64,000 nucleotides of DNA from Dermacentor variabilis (Eukaryota; Arthropoda; Arachnida; Ixodida; Ixodidae): positions 17,984 through 81,983 of the forward strand of contig NW_027460421.1 of assembly GCF_050947875.1 (NCBI RefSeq). The letters run 5' to 3'. The notes under the pieces were generated by a model that saw only the letters and a program-made list of their open reading frames with translations, made no database searches and had not been told where the DNA came from. Positions 61,405 to 64,000 of this stretch are shown one piece after another. Every line of letters starts with the position of its first letter. The first letter of the stretch is position 1. Made by a program: the position numbers and the translations under genes.

Positions 61405-64000
61405 ACCAAAAGATGCATGTGCATGCTTAAAACGCGTTTTGGCACAAAACAATGTGCGGGTGCTAAAAAGAGCAGCATCGGCATGCTTTTCACGTGGTTT
61501 GGTAGAAATCCACGTGCGCGTTCTGCCAAAAGCACCATTTGCATGCATACCGTGTGGTTTTGCAGAAAACTGCGTCCGCGTCTACCAAAGGATGCATGTG
61601 CATGCTTAAACGCGTTTTGGCGCAAATCCATGTGCGGGTGCTAAAAAGAGCAGCATCGGCATGCTTTTCACGTCGTTTGGTAGACATCCACGTGCGCGTT
61701 CTGCAAAAAGCACCATTTGCATGCATATCGTGTGGTTTTGCTGAAAACTGCGTCCACGTCTACCAAAAGATGCATGTGCATGCTTAAAACGCGTTTTGGC
61801 ACAAATCCATGTGCGGGTGCTAAAAAGAGCAGCATCGGCATGCTTATCACTTCGTTTGGTAGAAATCCACGTGCGCGTTCTGCCAAAAGCACCATTTGCA
61901 TGCATATCGTGTGGTTTTGCAGAAAACTGCGTCCGCGTCTACCAAAAGATGCATGTGCATGCTTAAAACGCGTTTTGGCACAAATCCATGTGCGGGTGCT
62001 AAAAAGAGCAGCATCGGCATGCTTTTCACGTCGTTTGGTAGAAATCCACGTGCGCGTTATGCCAAAAGCACCATTTGCATGCATATCGTTTGGTTTTGCA
62101 GAAAACTGCGTCCGCGTCTACCACAAGATGCATGTACATGCTTAAAACGCGTTTTGGCACAAATCCATGTGCGGGTGCTAAAAAGAGCAGCATCGGCATG
62201 CTTTTCACGTGGTTTGGTAGAAATCCACGTGCGCGTTCTGCCAAAAGCACCATTTGCATGCATACCGTGTGGTTTTGCAGAAAACTGCGTCCGCGTCTAC
62301 CAAAAGATGCATGTACATGCTTAAAACGCGTTTTGGCACAAATCCATGTGCGGGTGCTAAAAAGAGCAGCATCGGCATGCTTTTCACGTCGTTTGGTAGA
62401 AATCCACGTGCGCGTTCTGCCAAAAGCACCATTTGCATGCATATCGTGTGGTTTTGCAGAAAACTGCGTCCGCGTCTACCAAAGATGCATGTGCATGCTT
62501 AAAACGCGTTTTGGCACAAATCCATGTGCGGGTGCTAAAAAGAGCAGCATCGGCATGCTTTTCACGTCGTTTGGTAGAAATCCACGTGCGCGTTCTGCCA
62601 AAAGCACCATTTGCATGCATATCGTGTGGTTTTGCAGAAAACTGCGTCCGCGTCTACCAAAGATGCATGTGCATGCTTAAAACGCGTTTTGGCACAAAAC
62701 AATGTGCGGGTGCTAAAAAGAGCAGCATCGGCATGCTTTTCACGTCGTTTGGTAGAAATCCACGTGCGCGTTCTGCCAAAAGCACCATTTGCATGCATAT
62801 CGTGTGGTTTTGCAGAAAACTGCGTCCGCGTCTACCAAAAGATGCATGTGCATGCTTAAAACGCGTTTTGGCACAAATCCATGTGCGGGTGCTAAAAAGA
62901 GCAGCATCGGCATGCTTTTCACGTCGTTTGGTAGACATCCACGTGCGCGTTCTGCAAAAAGCACCATTTGCATGCATATCGTGTGGTTTTGCAGAAAACT
63001 GCGTCCGCGTCTACCAAAAGATGCATGTGCATGCTTAAAACGCGTTTTGGCACAAATCCATGTGCGGGTGCTAAAAAGAGCAGCATCGGCATGCTTTTCA
63101 CGTCGTTTGGTAGAAATCCACGTGCGCGTTATGCCAAAAGCACCATTTGCATGCATATCGTTTGGTTTTGCAGAAAACTGCGTCCGCGTCTACCACAAGA
63201 TGCATGTACATGCTTAAAACGCGTTTTGGCACAAATCCATGTGCGGGTGCTAAAAAGAGCAGCATCGGCATGCTTTTCACGTGGTTTGGTAGAAATCCAC
63301 GTGCGCGTTCTGCCAAAAGCACCATTTGCATGCATACCGTGTGGTTTTGCAGAAAACTGCGTCCGCGTCTACCAAAAGATGCATGTACATGCTTAAAACG
63401 CGTTTTGGCACAAATCCATGTGCGGGTGCTAAAAAGAGCAGCATCGGCATGCTTTTCACGTCGTTTGGTAGAAATCCACGTGCGCGTTCTGCCAAAAGCA
63501 CCATTTGCATGCATATCGTGTGGTTTTGCAGAAAACTGCGTCCGCGTCTACCAAAGATGCATGTGCATGCTTAAAACGCGTTTTGGCACAAATCCATGTG
63601 CGGGTGCTAAAAAGAGCAGCATCGGCATGCTTTTCACGTCGTTTGGTAGAAATCCACGTGCGCGTTCTGCCAAAAGCACCATTTGCATGCATATCGTGTG
63701 GTTTTGCAGAAAACTGCGTCCGCGTCTACCAAAGATGCATGTGCTTGCTTAAAACGCGTTTTGGCACAAAACAATGTGCGGGTGCTAAAAAGAGCAGCAT
63801 CGGCATGCTTTTCACGTCGTTTGGTAGAAATCCACGTGCGCGTTCTGCCAAAAGAACCATTTGCATGCATATCGTGTGGTTTTGCAGAAAACTGCGTCCG
63901 CGTCTACCAAAAGATGCATGTGCATGCTTAAAACGCGTTTTGGCACAAATCCATGTGCGGGTGCTAAAAAGAGCAGCATCGGCATGCTTTTCACGTCGTT
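61405..64000 (+). repeat. HOR block R7, copy 2 (about 2.6 kb), cut by the window end
   Basis: Offset from copy 1 is 11,620 bp, becoming 11,621 after the one-base difference near 51,880 (63,500 here). The shared private change GATGCATGTGCTTGC (52,115 and 63,736) shows true copying of this particular segment. One substitution private to this copy is AAAAGAACCATT at 63,851. Similarity continues to the last base, so the duplicated block is longer than what is visible. Confidence 0.8.

Larger units (their letters stand above)
1..64000. repeat. 179-bp satellite DNA array, about 358 head-to-tail monomers
   Basis: Every line of the window is the same 179-bp unit in the same orientation. Landmarks such as GGTAGAAATCC, TTGCATGCAT and AAAACGCGTTTT recur every 178-179 bp from base 1 to base 64000. 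Dividing distances between equivalent landmarks gives 111 monomers between 131 and 19983 (17 bp short of 111 x 179), 139 between 19983 and 44738 (126 bp short) and 106 between 44738 and 63683 (29 bp short). Monomers differ mainly by scattered substitutions and one-base indels. No inversion, no unrelated insert and no flanking sequence is present. Monomer length near one nucleosome repeat, long homogeneous arrays and HORs are typical of eukaryotic centromeric or heterochromatic satellites; that role is inference, and I do not recognise the family. Confidence 0.98.
44850..64000. repeat. Second array domain with its own variant set
   Basis: From about 44,850 the variants change together. New ones are TCGGTATGC, TACCAGAAGATG, CCAAAGGATGC, TTATCACTTCG, ACAAAACAATGTGC, GCGTTATGCC, ATCGTTTGG, GCATACCGTG, GATGCATGTACATG and GTAGACATCC. 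Variants common before this point, such as GTGCCGGTGC, ATCGTGCGG, GCAAGTACATG and CATGTTTAAACG, are not seen after it. Monomers remain colinear and in the same orientation. The domain is mostly free of random indels, apart from a small patch at about 60,180-61,220. Confidence 0.8.

Noticed and set aside
1..64000. A protein with internal tandem repeats encoded by the array
   Set aside because: The period is 179 bp, not a multiple of three, so the phase shifts each repeat and a stop is met within three monomers. No phase stays open.
1..64000. CRISPR array (regularly spaced short repeats)
   Set aside because: There are no unique spacers. The whole 179-bp unit is repeated, and no cas-like gene is near.
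1..64000. Ribosomal RNA, 5S or tRNA gene clusters as an explanation for the tandem structure
   Set aside because: No 5S internal control region, no tRNA cloverleaf or A/B boxes, and the monomer is too short and too free to drift to be a 5S repeat without a recognisable 120-bp core.
1..64000. Transposon or retroelement inserted in the array
   Set aside because: Scanning every line, I find no interruption longer than a few bases in the 179-bp period, and no target-site duplication or terminal repeat unrelated to the monomer.
1..64000. Bacterial or phage sequence
   Set aside because: 64 kb with no gene and one 179-bp repeat is not compatible with known bacterial or phage genome organisation.

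Overview
The whole 64 kb window is one uninterrupted satellite DNA array. A 179-bp monomer repeats head-to-tail from the first base to the last: 358 complete monomers between 90 and 63998, a partial monomer at 1-89, and the first 2 bases of another at the end. I see no unique sequence, no inserted transposon, no RNA gene and no credible protein gene. Neither edge of the array is in the window. Tens of kilobases of near-identical nucleosome-length monomers organised into higher-order repeats (HORs) point to a eukaryotic chromosome, probably centromeric, pericentromeric or other heterochromatic satellite. I do not recognise the monomer as a named satellite, and the lineage cannot be told from this sequence alone.

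Monomer architecture: the 179-bp unit is itself a diverged trimer of a ~60-bp ancestor (subunits A 60 bp, B 58 bp, C 61 bp). Each subunit begins with a T-run followed about 30 bp later by an A-run, carries an imperfect dyad in its first half, and has one GCATGC at the same internal position. The B/C junction carries the 12-bp perfect palindrome AAAACGCGTTTT. The consensus is about 48% GC and rich in CpG (13 per monomer).

Layout: (1) 1-~20,150 is a clean array with nested HORs: a ~3.6-3.8 kb duplicated segment, a 536-bp 3-mer duplication, a 1,252-bp 7-mer, a 2.5-2.7 kb block present about four times, and a ~1 kb block recurring at 1,790-bp (10-mer) and longer spacings. (2) ~20,150-~42,200 is the same satellite, with 11-mer (~1.96 kb), 19/21-mer (~3.4 and 3.7 kb) and 7/12-mer HORs, but full of one-base indels, mostly homopolymer contractions. 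This looks like an under-polished long-read consensus. (3) ~42,200-~44,850 is a clean continuation of the 7/12-mer family. (4) ~44,850-64,000 is a second sequence domain with its own diagnostic variants and with 4-, 6-, 7-, 10-, 11- and 18-mer HORs; a ~2.6 kb block at 49.8-52.4 kb returns almost unchanged at 61.4-64.0 kb.

Open reading frames occur throughout, on both strands and in all phases. They are by-products of a repeat with few stops and a length that is not a multiple of three, and I annotate no CDS. The most interesting content is structural: the trimeric origin, the phased A/T tracts and dyads, the nested HOR history, a sharp domain junction near 44.85 kb, and the abrupt change in apparent sequence quality.
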